16,783 nt of DNA from an uncultured bacterium (GCA_903866285.1 CAIPMZ010000056.1:1-16783), one strand, 5' to 3'. Positions 1 through 6,125 are shown, counted from the stretch's first letter. Notes: a model not told the origin generated them from the letters alone. Numbers and translations: made by a program.

Positions 1-35
1 ACTAAATATACTTTTTTGAAATCTTTAATATTCAT
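1..35 (-). CDS. murC: Start of probable UDP-N-acetylmuramate-L-alanine ligase (MurC), cut by window edge
   Basis: Only the first 11 codons are visible, reading MNIKDFKKVYL before the window ends. This fits the usual MurC N-terminus, where a short basic stretch leads into the first beta strand before the GIGG nucleotide loop, but the loop itself lies outside the window. The main support is context: the reading frame is the next minus-strand gene after murG, and ftsW-murG-murC is a classic dcw order. MurC would add L-alanine to UDP-MurNAc in the cytoplasm. An AGG lies just upstream of the ATG but is very close to it. The identity is inferred from position plus a few residues. Confidence 0.45.
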   Translation of the reverse strand, partial: MNIKDFKKVYL

Positions 36-252
36 ACACCTACGAAATTACAAAATTATTACAAAAATACAAACGGATTTACTTCCTCCTTTAACAAAGG
101 AGGATTGAGGAGGATTTGAAAAACTATCTTTGCAAATAAAATCTCTCAAACCCCTCCCGTGAATACTACTCTCGCTCGCATTCAACATTTTTCTAAAGGG
201 AGAAAAAAATACCTTGCCAAATAATCACCCGACAATATAACCATATAACCAT
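36..252. repeat. Repeat-filled gap between murG and murC with two related hairpins
   Basis: No gene is seen here. The first hairpin is TCCTCCTTT (84-92), loop AAC, AAAGGAGGA (96-104). A second element of the same style has CTCCC at 154-158 and GGGAG at 198-202, but its centre holds a 28-nt segment (159-186) that starts GTGAAT and ends ATTCAAC and so partly pairs with itself. It looks like one palindrome inserted into another. At 228-250 the word ATATAACC is repeated in tandem. None has a convincing U-tract for murG, so I call them repeats and not terminators. Confidence 0.6.
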
Positions 253-1362
253 TTATCTCCTTGCAAGTTCAATCACCCCGTTAGCCAGGGTATCGGCGGC
301 GTTGGGATGATAAAAAGTTTTAATGCGCTCGGCCATTTGTTTACTAAGCTTTTCGTCCGCAAGAATATTTTCAATTTTTTCCAAAAGCAAATGCTGGCCG
401 AGGTTAGCTTCATCTAAAACAAGCACTGCTCCAATTTTAGCTAGCTCATATGCGTTCATGCGTTGATGATCGTTAGCACTACCTTCCAAGGGAATTAAGA
501 TCGCCGGCTTTTCATTAGCTGCTATCTCAGCGATAAACGCTGCACCTGAACGGCTAACGACCAAATCACAAAGCGCAAAGGCATCTCGCAGTTGGTTTGC
601 ATTCATAAAGGGAGTTACGAAATAACCATCTCTACCAGCTTTCACACCTTGGTACGCAGCCTCAGCGATAACTTTTTTAAAATTATTTTCTCCAGTTTGA
701 TGAATAATTTGAAAATTATGCAAAAGTTGAGGCAGAATTCTAATAATCGCCTCGTTGATTATTTGTGAACCCTGACTGCCACCTAAAATAAGTAGGGTTT
801 TCTTTGCAGAAGTAAAACCCAATTGAGTGCGCAGCATTATGGGGTCACCTTCCGTAACTTCAAATCTAACCGGATTGCCTGTAAAAGCAACTTTATCTTT
901 TGCAAAATAATCTTCCGCGGAAGGATACGCTACCGCCACCCGACTGGCCAACTTGGCCAAAAATTGATTTGCAGTCCCCGGAATTGAATCAGATTCATGA
1001 ATTAAAATCGGAATTCGATAAACCCAGGCTGCCAAAACAACCGGCACTGCCACATAGCCACCTTTAGAAAAAATTGCATCTGGCATAAACCTCAAAAGAA
1101 TCCAAAGCGACTGCAAAAAACCAATGGGAACTTTAAAAATATCCACAAAATTTTTAAAAGAAAAATATCTGCGCATTTTTCCGCTTAAAACAAACATTGA
1201 AGGAATCCCCGCTTCAGCCATAGCCTTTTTCTCCATTTCCTGGCCACTACCAATATATAAAAATTCAGCTTCTGGTCCAAGCTTTTCTCTAATTCTACTT
1301 ACTACAGCAATCAAGGGAAAAAGATGCCCACCAGTTCCCCCACCCGTTAAGACGATACGCAT
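253..1362 (-). CDS. murG: UDP-GlcNAc:undecaprenyl-PP-MurNAc-pentapeptide GlcNAc transferase MurG
   Basis: MurG adds GlcNAc to lipid I to make lipid II at the inner face of the membrane. The 369-residue length is normal for the family. The N-terminal domain has the glycine-rich loop GGGTGGHL (7-14), GGYVAVP (101-107) and HESDSIPGTAN (122-132), the variant of the usual HEQNAVPGLAN. The C-terminal domain starts with LILGGSQGS (191-199) and carries the UDP-sugar site VVSRSGAAFIAEI (268-280), with HQ at 299-300. The gene lies downstream of ftsW with a 114-nt gap containing an 8-nt tandem repeat. The start is the first ATG before the MRIVLTGGG strand, as expected; no clear SD is visible. It ends in TAA. 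Confidence 0.97.
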   Translation of the reverse strand: MRIVLTGGGTGGHLFPLIAVVSRIREKLGPEAEFLYIGSGQEMEKKAMAEAGIPSMFVLSGKMRRYFSFKNFVDIFKVPIGFLQSLWILLRFMPDAIFSKGGYVAVPVVLAAWVYRIPILIHESDSIPGTANQFLAKLASRVAVAYPSAEDYFAKDKVAFTGNPVRFEVTEGDPIMLRTQLGFTSAKKTLLILGGSQGSQIINEAIIRILPQLLHNFQIIHQTGENNFKKVIAEAAYQGVKAGRDGYFVTPFMNANQLRDAFALCDLVVSRSGAAFIAEIAANEKPAILIPLEGSANDHQRMNAYELAKIGAVLVLDEANLGQHLLLEKIENILADEKLSKQMAERIKTFYHPNAADTLANGVIELARR

Positions 1363-1385
1363 ATTTAATAAATTTATAATTGTTT

Positions 1386-1413
1386 ATTAACGCATTAACG
1401 AATTAACGCATTA
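1386..1413. repeat. 8-nt tandem repeat (ATTAACGC-type) in the ftsW-murG gap
   Basis: Three tandem octamers ATTAACGC, ATTAACGA, ATTAACGC are followed by a partial ATTA. The array sits just upstream of the murG start. The word is not used at the other loci in the window. Confidence 0.8.
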
Positions 1414-1476
1414 TTGAAAAATCCTCTTTCTATAAATACATTCTAACAAAAACCCCCCTAAAAATCCAGCTTTTTC

Positions 1477-2589
1477 CTATTTTTCACTCAAATCGGCAAC
1501 CTTTGAAATATTAAGCAAAATTCCAACCGCGGCCATCAAGAAAACAAGGGAAGTTCCACCATAACTAATAAAAGGCAGCGGAATTCCCGTTAGTGGAACC
1601 AGCGCAATGTTAGCACTAATATTTATAAAAGCTTGCAGGGTTATCCACATCGTAATACCCGTAGCAACTAAGCGACCAAAAGCGTCTGGAGTGTTCTTAG
1701 CAATCTTGAGACCGCGCAGGGCCAACATAATAAATAAGCCAATTAAAAAGATGCCACCAATCAGACCTAGCTCTTCCCCAATCACCGCAAAAATTGAATC
1801 GCCAACTGGCTCTGGCAAATAATTAAATTTTTGCCGACTATGCCCAAGCCCAAGCCCTAAAAAGCCACCGCTACCCACTGCCAATAAAGCCTGGTTAATT
1901 TGATAACCAATCCCACGCGGATCAGCTCCAGGATCTAAAAAAGCAGAAATTCGATCAAAGCGATATGGTTCCAATTTTATTAAAATCCAAAGAGCTAAGG
2001 TTCCGGCCAGCCCCATTGAAAAAAGATGCTTGAGTCTCGCCCCAGAAACAAAAAACATTGCGAAGGAGGTTAAAATAATAACACCCAACGTTCCCATATC
2101 TGGTTGCTTAATAATTAAAAAACCAATCAGACCCATAATGCCTAGGAACGGCAGCAAACCCTCAACAACATCTTTAATTTTTTGGCTGCCTTTACTTTCA
2201 AACCAAGCTGCTAAATAGATAACAATAGCCAATTTTGCCATTTCTGAAGGTTGGAAAGAAAACGGTCCCAGTTGAATCCAACGACTTGCCCCATAGATCC
2301 GCGAACCAACCCCTGGCACAAAGACTAAAACTAAACAAACTATAGCCGATAAAAAGAATAACACCGCAAATTTTTTCCAAAAATGATAATCGACTTTCTG
2401 GAAAAGATATAAGACAAAAAATCCCGGCAAAATCCCATAAAGAAGCTGATGTTTAAAAAAATAATAGTCGTCCCCAAAACGCGTCTGCGAATAAATTACC
2501 CCCGCGCTCGAAATCATCACCAAGCCAAAAGCTAGTAGCGTCAGCACTGTAAAAAATAAAGTTTTATCGAATTGTTTCTCGTTATGCAT
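1477..2589 (-). CDS. ftsW: Lipid II polymerase / septal SEDS protein FtsW
   Basis: This is a polytopic membrane protein of the SEDS family (FtsW/RodA/SpoVE), which polymerises lipid II glycan strands with a partner class B PBP at the septum. It has 370 residues and roughly ten hydrophobic segments. Family signatures are GASRWIQLGPFSFQPSE (100-116), KQPDMGT (161-167), GLGLGHSRQK (245-254) followed by LPEPVGDSIFAVIGEE, and PLTGIPLPFISYGGTS (332-347) near the C-terminus. I prefer FtsW to RodA because murG follows directly. The short N-terminus before the first helix is typical. No SD is evident; the gene ends in TAG. The upstream gap to trmD is full of TACGAA-type repeats. Confidence 0.93.
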   Translation of the reverse strand: MHNEKQFDKTLFFTVLTLLAFGLVMISSAGVIYSQTRFGDDYYFFKHQLLYGILPGFFVLYLFQKVDYHFWKKFAVLFFLSAIVCLVLVFVPGVGSRIYGASRWIQLGPFSFQPSEMAKLAIVIYLAAWFESKGSQKIKDVVEGLLPFLGIMGLIGFLIIKQPDMGTLGVIILTSFAMFFVSGARLKHLFSMGLAGTLALWILIKLEPYRFDRISAFLDPGADPRGIGYQINQALLAVGSGGFLGLGLGHSRQKFNYLPEPVGDSIFAVIGEELGLIGGIFLIGLFIMLALRGLKIAKNTPDAFGRLVATGITMWITLQAFINISANIALVPLTGIPLPFISYGGTSLVFLMAAVGILLNISKVADLSEK

Positions 2590-2592
2590 AAA

Positions 2593-2631
2593 CCGATACG
2601 AAACTACGAATTAAATACGAATCTACGAAAA
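2593..2631 (+). repeat. TACGAA-word array, left arm of an inverted pair upstream of ftsW
   Basis: The words CTACGAA and TACGAAT are repeated over this stretch and continue in weaker form to about 2680. The reverse complement of 2809-2848 matches it closely from CCGAT to CTACGAAAA, differing by one substitution and a 4/5-nt block in the middle. Confidence 0.75.
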
Positions 2632-2682
2632 TTATGCTAATACAAACCTACAAATCGAATCCAAATCTACGAAATTTTATTA

Positions 2683-2774
2683 TCAAGCGAAGCGAGAGGA
2701 ACGAAAGTACTCTTTCGATTCCGAGCTCTGCCTGACGGCTTGTCTACTGGGAGGCATGCGGACAGGGAGCGACG
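2683..2774. repeat. REP-like element of about 92 nt with palindromic segments
   Basis: The element starts AAGCGAAGCGAGAGG and ends GGGAGCGACG. Its first half folds as GGAA-CGAAAG, loop TACT, CTTTCG-A-TTCC. The second half contains GCCTG and a partner region ending GGACAGG. The same architecture, with different bases in the stems, recurs at 10629-10713. It lies exactly between the two inverted TACGAA arrays. No coding frame is convincing. Confidence 0.65.
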
Positions 2775-2808
2775 TTAACAAAAGTACCAATACACCTTTT
2801 TTGATTTT

Positions 2809-2848
2809 TTTTCGTAGATTCGTACCCTCATTCGTAGTTTCGAATCGG
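2809..2848 (-). repeat. TACGAA-word array, right arm of the inverted pair, downstream of trmD
   Basis: Read on the minus strand this begins CCGATTCGAAACTACGAAT and ends TACGAATCTACGAAAA, matching the arm at 2593-2631. Together they bracket the REP-like element at 2683-2774. Confidence 0.75.
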
Positions 2849-2861
2849 TAAACTCAGATAA

Positions 2862-3527
2862 TTATTTTTTACCACCCGCATTATTCTCCCGCCACTTTTC
2901 AATCTCTCCATGATTACCACTAAGTAAAACTTCGGGGACTTTCCAGCCGTTGAAATCTTCTGGCTTAGAATATTGAGCATGTTCCAAATACCCATCCTCA
3001 CTATGCGATTCATAAACTGCACTCTCTTCGTTTCCCAGCACCCCAGGCAGTAGTCGTGTCACGCTGTCCACTACTAGCATCGCCGGAATTTCGCCGCCAG
3101 TTAGTACGAAATCTCCAATCGAAATTTCCTCATCTATTAAATGCTCCGCTACGCGTTCATCCACCCCTTCATAACGCCCACAAATTAAAATTAACTGGTC
3201 ATACTTTGCCAATCTCTCTGCATCTCTTTGAGTATATCGCTTTCCTTTGGCTGAAAAAAGTATCGTTCGCATGGATGACTGATTGTTGATGACTGATGAC
3301 TTTTTAATTGCATTTATGCAATTAAAAATTGGTTCGACCCGCATCACCATCCCAGCTCCTCCCCCATACGGCGTGTCGTCAACATTGCGATGCTTATTTT
3401 CTGTATAATCACGCAAATTATGCGCCTGAATTTCAATCGTCCCACCTTCTTTAGCGCGTTTAATAATCGACTCGCCGAAATAGCTGTCGAAAACCTCTGG
3501 GAAAATTGTCAGAATATCAAAACGCAT
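2862..3527 (-). CDS. trmD: tRNA (guanine37-N1)-methyltransferase TrmD
   Basis: TrmD methylates G37 of tRNAs using S-adenosylmethionine and so prevents frameshifting. The SPOUT trefoil-knot signatures are clear: PYGGGAGMVM (53-62), LILICGRYEGVDERV (112-126), IGDFVLTGGEIPAM (137-150) and LLPGVLGNEESA (159-170), followed by LLSGNHGEIEKW (201-212). At 221 residues it is shorter than the usual 230-255; the C-terminal RNA-binding tail is cut down. Residues 76-86 (KSSVINNQSSM) lie where other TrmD proteins have a short variable loop and are encoded by four 7-nt repeats. The start ATG precedes the usual MRFDILTIFPE strand. Ends in TAA. Confidence 0.96.
   Translation of the reverse strand: MRFDILTIFPEVFDSYFGESIIKRAKEGGTIEIQAHNLRDYTENKHRNVDDTPYGGGAGMVMRVEPIFNCINAIKKSSVINNQSSMRTILFSAKGKRYTQRDAERLAKYDQLILICGRYEGVDERVAEHLIDEEISIGDFVLTGGEIPAMLVVDSVTRLLPGVLGNEESAVYESHSEDGYLEHAQYSKPEDFNGWKVPEVLLSGNHGEIEKWRENNAGGKK
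3274..3328. repeat. In-frame heptamer array plus perfect palindrome inside trmD
   Basis: On the plus strand the heptamers GATGACT, GATTGTT, GATGACT, GATGACT run in tandem from 3274 to 3301. They are followed at once by a palindrome of two 13-nt arms (3301-3313 and 3316-3328) around TT, with arm TTTTTAATTGCAT. The array and palindrome share base 3301. Both keep the trmD frame and encode its residues from about 67 to 85. Confidence 0.8.
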
Positions 3528-3537
3528 AAGCGTTAGT

Positions 3538-3596
3538 TATAAAGTTATAAAGTTCGTAAAGTTATAAAGTTCATAAAGTTATAAAGTTCGTAAAGT
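3538..3596. repeat. TATAAAGT / TCGTAAAGT tandem array upstream of trmD
   Basis: Seven units run in series: TATAAAGT twice, then TCGTAAAGT, TATAAAGT, TCATAAAGT, TATAAAGT, TCGTAAAGT. The array begins 11 nt from the trmD start codon, so it would lie in the trmD leader RNA. Confidence 0.85.
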
Positions 3597-3601
3597 GTTT
3601 T

Positions 3602-3635
3602 AGAGGCTAAGCCTCCCCTTGGAGGCTTAGCCTCT
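3602..3635. repeat. Perfect 15-bp palindrome built from two GAGGCTTAGCCTC units
   Basis: The arms are AGAGGCTAAGCCTCC (3602-3616) and its exact complement (3621-3635), with loop CCTT. Each arm is itself nearly self-complementary around a single central base. There is no U-tract on either strand, so it is not a standard terminator. It directly abuts the octamer array upstream of trmD and resembles the palindrome in folC at 4888-4904. Confidence 0.8.
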
Positions 3636-3661
3636 TACGGGTAGCCATCCAATTACACCTA

Positions 3662-3670
3662 ATTTTAGCA
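3662..3670 (-). promoter_or_regulatory. Possible extended -10 promoter element for trmD
   Basis: On the minus strand the sequence reads TGCTAAAAT, a TGn motif next to a TAAAAT -10 hexamer, just downstream of the terminator at 3694-3726. The -35 region is T-rich and weak. It would give a leader of about 130 nt containing the palindrome and octamer array before trmD. This is a motif match only. Confidence 0.3.
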
Positions 3671-3693
3671 CAGTATCCTAAAAGAAAAAAGGC

Positions 3694-3726
3694 AAAAAAA
3701 TAGACAGTGTTAGTTTCCCAACACTG
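3694..3726 (-). terminator. Rho-independent terminator of the small acidic gene
   Basis: On the minus strand a 7-bp stem CAGTGTT/AACACTG with an 8-nt loop is followed four bases later by seven Ts. It lies 57 nt downstream of the stop codon of the 63-residue gene. Confidence 0.75.
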
Positions 3727-3783
3727 CCCTGAAAAAAGTCATACCTTACCCTACTTATACAATACATGCGCAGCTCTCTTAAG

Positions 3784-3975
3784 CTACGTCACAGCCTCCG
3801 GCGAATTTTCCTTGGCTACAATTTCTCTTATAGCATCTTTACGCAATTCATTGAAACTCGCCATACGATCCAAGACTGAACCTTCTTCTGAAATCGAAGC
3901 TTCCTCCACTCGTACTGCAGTTTTTGACTCGGTGGGGCTATCACCACTACTAATGCCTTCTTTTTTTAGACACAT
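3784..3975 (-). CDS. Small acidic protein of unknown function (63 aa), monocistronic
   Basis: I do not recognise this protein. From the chosen ATG it is 63 residues, rich in Glu, Ser and Asp, starting MCLKKEGISSGDS and ending VAKENSPEAVT. The first half looks disordered. The stretch from about residue 34 (VLDRMASFNELRKDAIREIVAKE) should form an amphipathic helix. An ATG 15 codons upstream (4020) is in frame, but it lies within a few bases of the predicted -10 box, while the chosen ATG has GAGG at 3982-3985 with a 6-nt spacer. The gene has its own promoter (4021-4049), SD and terminator, unusual care for this genome, which argues that it is real and well expressed. No TM segment or signal peptide. 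Stop is TAG. Confidence 0.7.
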   Translation of the reverse strand: MCLKKEGISSGDSPTESKTAVRVEEASISEEGSVLDRMASFNELRKDAIREIVAKENSPEAVT

Positions 3976-4020
3976 AATGAACCTCGTTTTTAAAAAAACA
4001 TTGCAAAAACCTTTTTCCAT

Positions 4021-4049
4021 ATTAAAGCAACTTCAATAGAAAACGTCAA
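4021..4049 (-). promoter_or_regulatory. Sigma70-type promoter for the small acidic gene
   Basis: On the minus strand the -35 box is TTGACG (4049-4044), the spacer is 17 nt, and the -10 box is TTTAAT (4026-4021). Transcription would begin about 4014, giving a short leader with the SD at 3985-3982. It is divergent from folC, whose start lies 47 nt to the right of the -35 box. Confidence 0.6.
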
Positions 4050-4095
4050 ATTTCTAATTGTCTTTTCCTAAATTATACGCTAGGATAATTGAACT

Positions 4096-5493
4096 ATGCA
4101 AATCAAGACCATGCTACAATTTGAAGCCTTTTTAAAAACCCGCATTCCGACGCGAGAGGCTTTGTTTGTGGGAAATTTAGGCCTACAAAGAGCCAAATAT
4201 TTTATGCGAGCATTGGGCAACCCGCAAAACAAAATTAAAGTAATCCACATCGCCGGCACTTCCGGCAAAGGCTCAACCGCTTATTTAACCAGCCACCTTT
4301 TGCAAAGCCAAGGTTTTCGGGTTGGGCTTTTCATTTCCCCCCATATTTTTGACATCCGTGAAAGAATGCAAATTGATAACAAACTTCCGACTAAAAAATT
4401 AATTCTCAAATATTTCAACCAAATCCTGCCCACAATTCTGCAGATGGAAAAGTGCCGCTATGGCATGCCAACTTATTTTGAAATTCTAGTGGGACTAGCA
4501 TATTATATTTTCGCTCAAGAAAAAATGGACTATGGCGTCATTGAAACAGGACTTGGCGGTCGGCTCGATGGAACCAATACAGTCACCAATAAAAATAAAA
4601 TCTGCATCCTCACAAAAATTGGGCTTGACCACACTGAAATTCTCGGCAACACCCTAGTTAAAATTGCCAGTGAAAAAGCTGGGATAATCGGGAAACAGCA
4701 AATAGTAATCAGTAATCAGCCTGCCTCGTCGGCAGACAGGTCATCAGTAACCAGTAACCAGGTAATTACTACTAAATGTCGAGAAAAGAATGCAACTTTA
4801 TATTTAATAAAACCTCGAAAAAATTACCGGCTAATCGCTTCAACCCAAGCAGGAACTTTTTTTGATTTCACATGTGCCGTTGACAGCTCGGAGCTTAGCT
4901 CCGAAACCATGCTCAAATTTAAAAACATCAAACTAAACTTACTAGGCTCCTACCAAGTCGAAAATTGCGCCCTAGCTTTAACTTGCCTTTCAATTTTGTC
5001 AAAGCGCGATAAATTCCCAATCAGCGAAAAAAAGTTACGCAGCACTCTGCAAAAAATTTCCATTCCAGGTCGGATGGAAATTCGCAAAAAAGCAAAAGGA
5101 TTTTTCATTATTGACGGAGCGCATAATCCCCAGAAAATGACCGCCTTTATTACTAGCCTAAAACTTATTTTTCCTGACCAAAACTTTGATTTTATTTTAG
5201 CCTTCAAAAAAGGCAAAGATTTTAAACGGATCTTAAAAAAAATCCTACCGCTCGCCAACCACGTTTTTCTCACGAGCTTCTCAACCTCTAACCAAGCTGA
5301 CCACTGGAGTTCTGTCAATAACGCTGAAATTATAAACTATTTTAAAAAAGAAAAATTCAAAAACTTTTCCACTATTAAAAACAACGAAGCGGCAATCTTT
5401 ACCACTATTCAAAGCTCAAAGAAATCCGTCATCCTTACTGGCTCACTTTATCTGATTGGGTCGGTTTACAAATATCTCAAAAACAGCTTCTAG
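4096..5493 (+). CDS. folC: Folylpolyglutamate synthase / dihydrofolate synthase (FolC)
   Basis: FolC joins glutamate to dihydropteroate and/or folates in an ATP-dependent reaction of the Mur ligase family. Visible signatures are the P-loop AGTSGKGST (53-61), FISPHIFDIRERM (79-91), VIETGLGGRLDGTN (148-161), TKIGLDHTEILG (173-184), ASEKAGII (191-198), LLGSYQVENCALAL (282-295) and the C-terminal IPGRMEIRKK (323-332) with IIDGAHNP (338-345). It is 465 residues, slightly long. The extra length includes about 14 residues near 206-222 encoded by a repeat array with a palindrome, and a second palindrome encodes about 263-270. It is the only strong plus-strand gene and faces the tRNA. Whether it acts on dihydropteroate, folate or both cannot be told. 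Stop TAG. Confidence 0.93.
   Translation: MQIKTMLQFEAFLKTRIPTREALFVGNLGLQRAKYFMRALGNPQNKIKVIHIAGTSGKGSTAYLTSHLLQSQGFRVGLFISPHIFDIRERMQIDNKLPTKKLILKYFNQILPTILQMEKCRYGMPTYFEILVGLAYYIFAQEKMDYGVIETGLGGRLDGTNTVTNKNKICILTKIGLDHTEILGNTLVKIASEKAGIIGKQQIVISNQPASSADRSSVTSNQVITTKCREKNATLYLIKPRKNYRLIASTQAGTFFDFTCAVDSSELSSETMLKFKNIKLNLLGSYQVENCALALTCLSILSKRDKFPISEKKLRSTLQKISIPGRMEIRKKAKGFFIIDGAHNPQKMTAFITSLKLIFPDQNFDFILAFKKGKDFKRILKKILPLANHVFLTSFSTSNQADHWSSVNNAEIINYFKKEKFKNFSTIKNNEAAIFTTIQSSKKSVILTGSLYLIGSVYKYLKNSF
4704..4761. repeat. In-frame heptamer array with a central hairpin inside folC
   Basis: Two AGTAATC units (4704-4717) are followed by AG, then the palindromic CCTGCC / TCGTC / GGCAG core (4720-4735) ending ACAGG at 4740, then TCATC and two AGTAACC units (4746-4759). 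The protein repeats the tripeptide SNQ at each end of the insert, consistent with insertion into or expansion of a repeat while keeping frame. Confidence 0.8.
4888..4904. repeat. Palindrome TCGGAGCT-T-AGCTCCGA inside folC
   Basis: An 8-bp perfect palindrome with a single central T, in frame, encoding SSELSSE-like residues in a variable loop of FolC. Its core GAGCTTAGCTC resembles GAGGCTTAGCCTC at 3623-3635. Confidence 0.65.
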
Positions 5494-5552
5494 TTTTTCT
5501 AATATAGAAGCATTTACAAAGATACTAGCGTTATCGACTGCGACTTTAATAG

Positions 5553-5593
5553 ATAATAAGAAGACATTTCACGAGGAAATGTCTTCTTATTAT
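5553..5593. terminator. Perfect 18-bp hairpin between convergent folC and the tRNA gene
   Basis: The arms 5553-5570 and 5576-5593 are exactly complementary (ATAATAAGAAG...TTTC), with loop ACGAG. The hairpin lies 59 nt past the folC stop and directly abuts the 3' end of the minus-strand tRNA. It could act in both directions; the U-tracts are broken (TTATTAT), so termination efficiency is uncertain. Confidence 0.6.
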
Positions 5594-5735
5594 AGGCCCG
5601 GTTGGATTCGAACCAACTATCATATTTCTCAAACTAGAAAAACGTTGATTGACCAAATTTTTTCTAAAAAAATAACAAATCAATGTTTTTCAGCATCACC
5701 CGTGAGAAACGCTCTCGCCATTGAGCTACAGGCCT
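5593..5735 (-). tRNA. tRNA gene interrupted in the anticodon arm; anticodon unresolved
   Basis: Read on the minus strand, AGGCCTG (5735-5729) pairs fully with CGGGCCT (5600-5594, one G-U), with discriminator A at 5593. TA follows, then a D-arm GCTC/AATGGCGA/GAGC (5726-5711) and, at the far end, a T-arm GTTGG/TTCGAAT/CCAAC. Between them TTTCTC (5709-5704) can pair with GAGAAA (5630-5625) as an anticodon stem, but 73 nt lie in between instead of a 5-7 nt loop. That insert folds mostly on itself: AAAAAC-A-TTGATT (5690-5678) pairs with AATCAA-C-GTTTTT (5650-5638), capped by ATTTTTT/TAG/AAAAAAT. A normal tRNA of this type would be about 73 nt; this is 143. The A1-U72 acceptor resembles tRNA-Ile, but no U33-containing 7-nt loop fits the stem. 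CCA is not encoded. It may be an intron-bearing gene or a disrupted tRNA. Confidence 0.7.
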
Positions 5736-5933
5736 GTTTGTTAATACATTACAGGGTCAAGATTATTTCATTAATTATTTCTTGCCAGCAGTGAAGCTTT
5801 TAAAAAAATATGCCAATATGAATTCATATGCAGTTGCCTGGTAATAGAACATGCCACGCAAATTATCACTCGATATTATCAGATATTCATTCTATATTCA
5901 TTCGTTACCATATTTAGTTGCATGGTAACGATT
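5736..5933. other. Non-coding gap with short word repeats and a hairpin
   Basis: No gene is seen. ATATTCATTC occurs twice in a row (5883-5903). A hairpin with arms CGTTACCAT (5903-5911) and ATGGTAACG (5922-5930) sits at the 3' side of the cysteine-rich gene. It lacks a U-tract on the minus strand, so termination is doubtful. Confidence 0.45.
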
Positions 5934-6125
5934 TTATCTAAAGATATTTGCTTTAAATTCTGCTACAGCCTCTTTTCTCTCAATCACCTCACCTTTATAT
6001 AATTTTTGCAGGAGAAGTGGCACGGCGCAGTTTTCACATTTTCCCCAAGCGCAACTGGCCTTCTTTTTAAACATTTTTTGGCACAAGGAAATTTCAGTAT
6101 CAAATGTTTCTTTTGAAATTAGCAT
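5934..6125 (-). CDS. Small cysteine-containing protein, possible metal-binding (63 aa)
   Basis: A 63-residue protein with the cluster CxxxxxxxxxCAWGKCENCAVPLL: Cys at 15, 25, 30 and 33. Three cysteines spaced C-x4-C-x2-C plus the upstream one could hold Zn or an Fe-S cluster. The rest (LLLQKLYKGEVIERKEAVAEFKANIF) is a basic-acidic helix. Small proteins of this pattern, with CxWxKCExC followed by LL.KL.KG, are to my memory common in Patescibacteria without known function. The ATG is 4 nt after the stop of the DUF3850-like gene, so the pair is probably cotranscribed and coupled; there is no separate SD. Stop TAA. Confidence 0.7.
   Translation of the reverse strand: MLISKETFDTEISLCQKMFKKKASCAWGKCENCAVPLLLQKLYKGEVIERKEAVAEFKANIFR

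Noticed and set aside
3538..3596. CRISPR-like array
   Set aside because: Units are 8-9 nt with no spacers; it is a simple tandem repeat. The same holds for the other word arrays.
3602..3635. Terminator for an upstream minus-strand gene
   Set aside because: No U-tract on either strand, and a better terminator is present at 3694-3726.
3707..4039. 110-residue plus-strand ORF
   Set aside because: It overlaps the minus-strand acidic gene, which has promoter, SD and terminator; the plus frame has none and an unlikely composition.
5689..5697. Anticodon GAA (Phe) or GAT (Ile) read directly from the insert
   Set aside because: Both triplets follow a T, but the surrounding stems do not give a 5-bp stem with a 7-nt loop at the correct distance from the D-arm, so neither can be asserted.
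5631..5703. Group I intron in the tRNA
   Set aside because: At 73 nt it is far below the size needed for a group I core, and no P3-P8 pairing or conserved core elements are visible.
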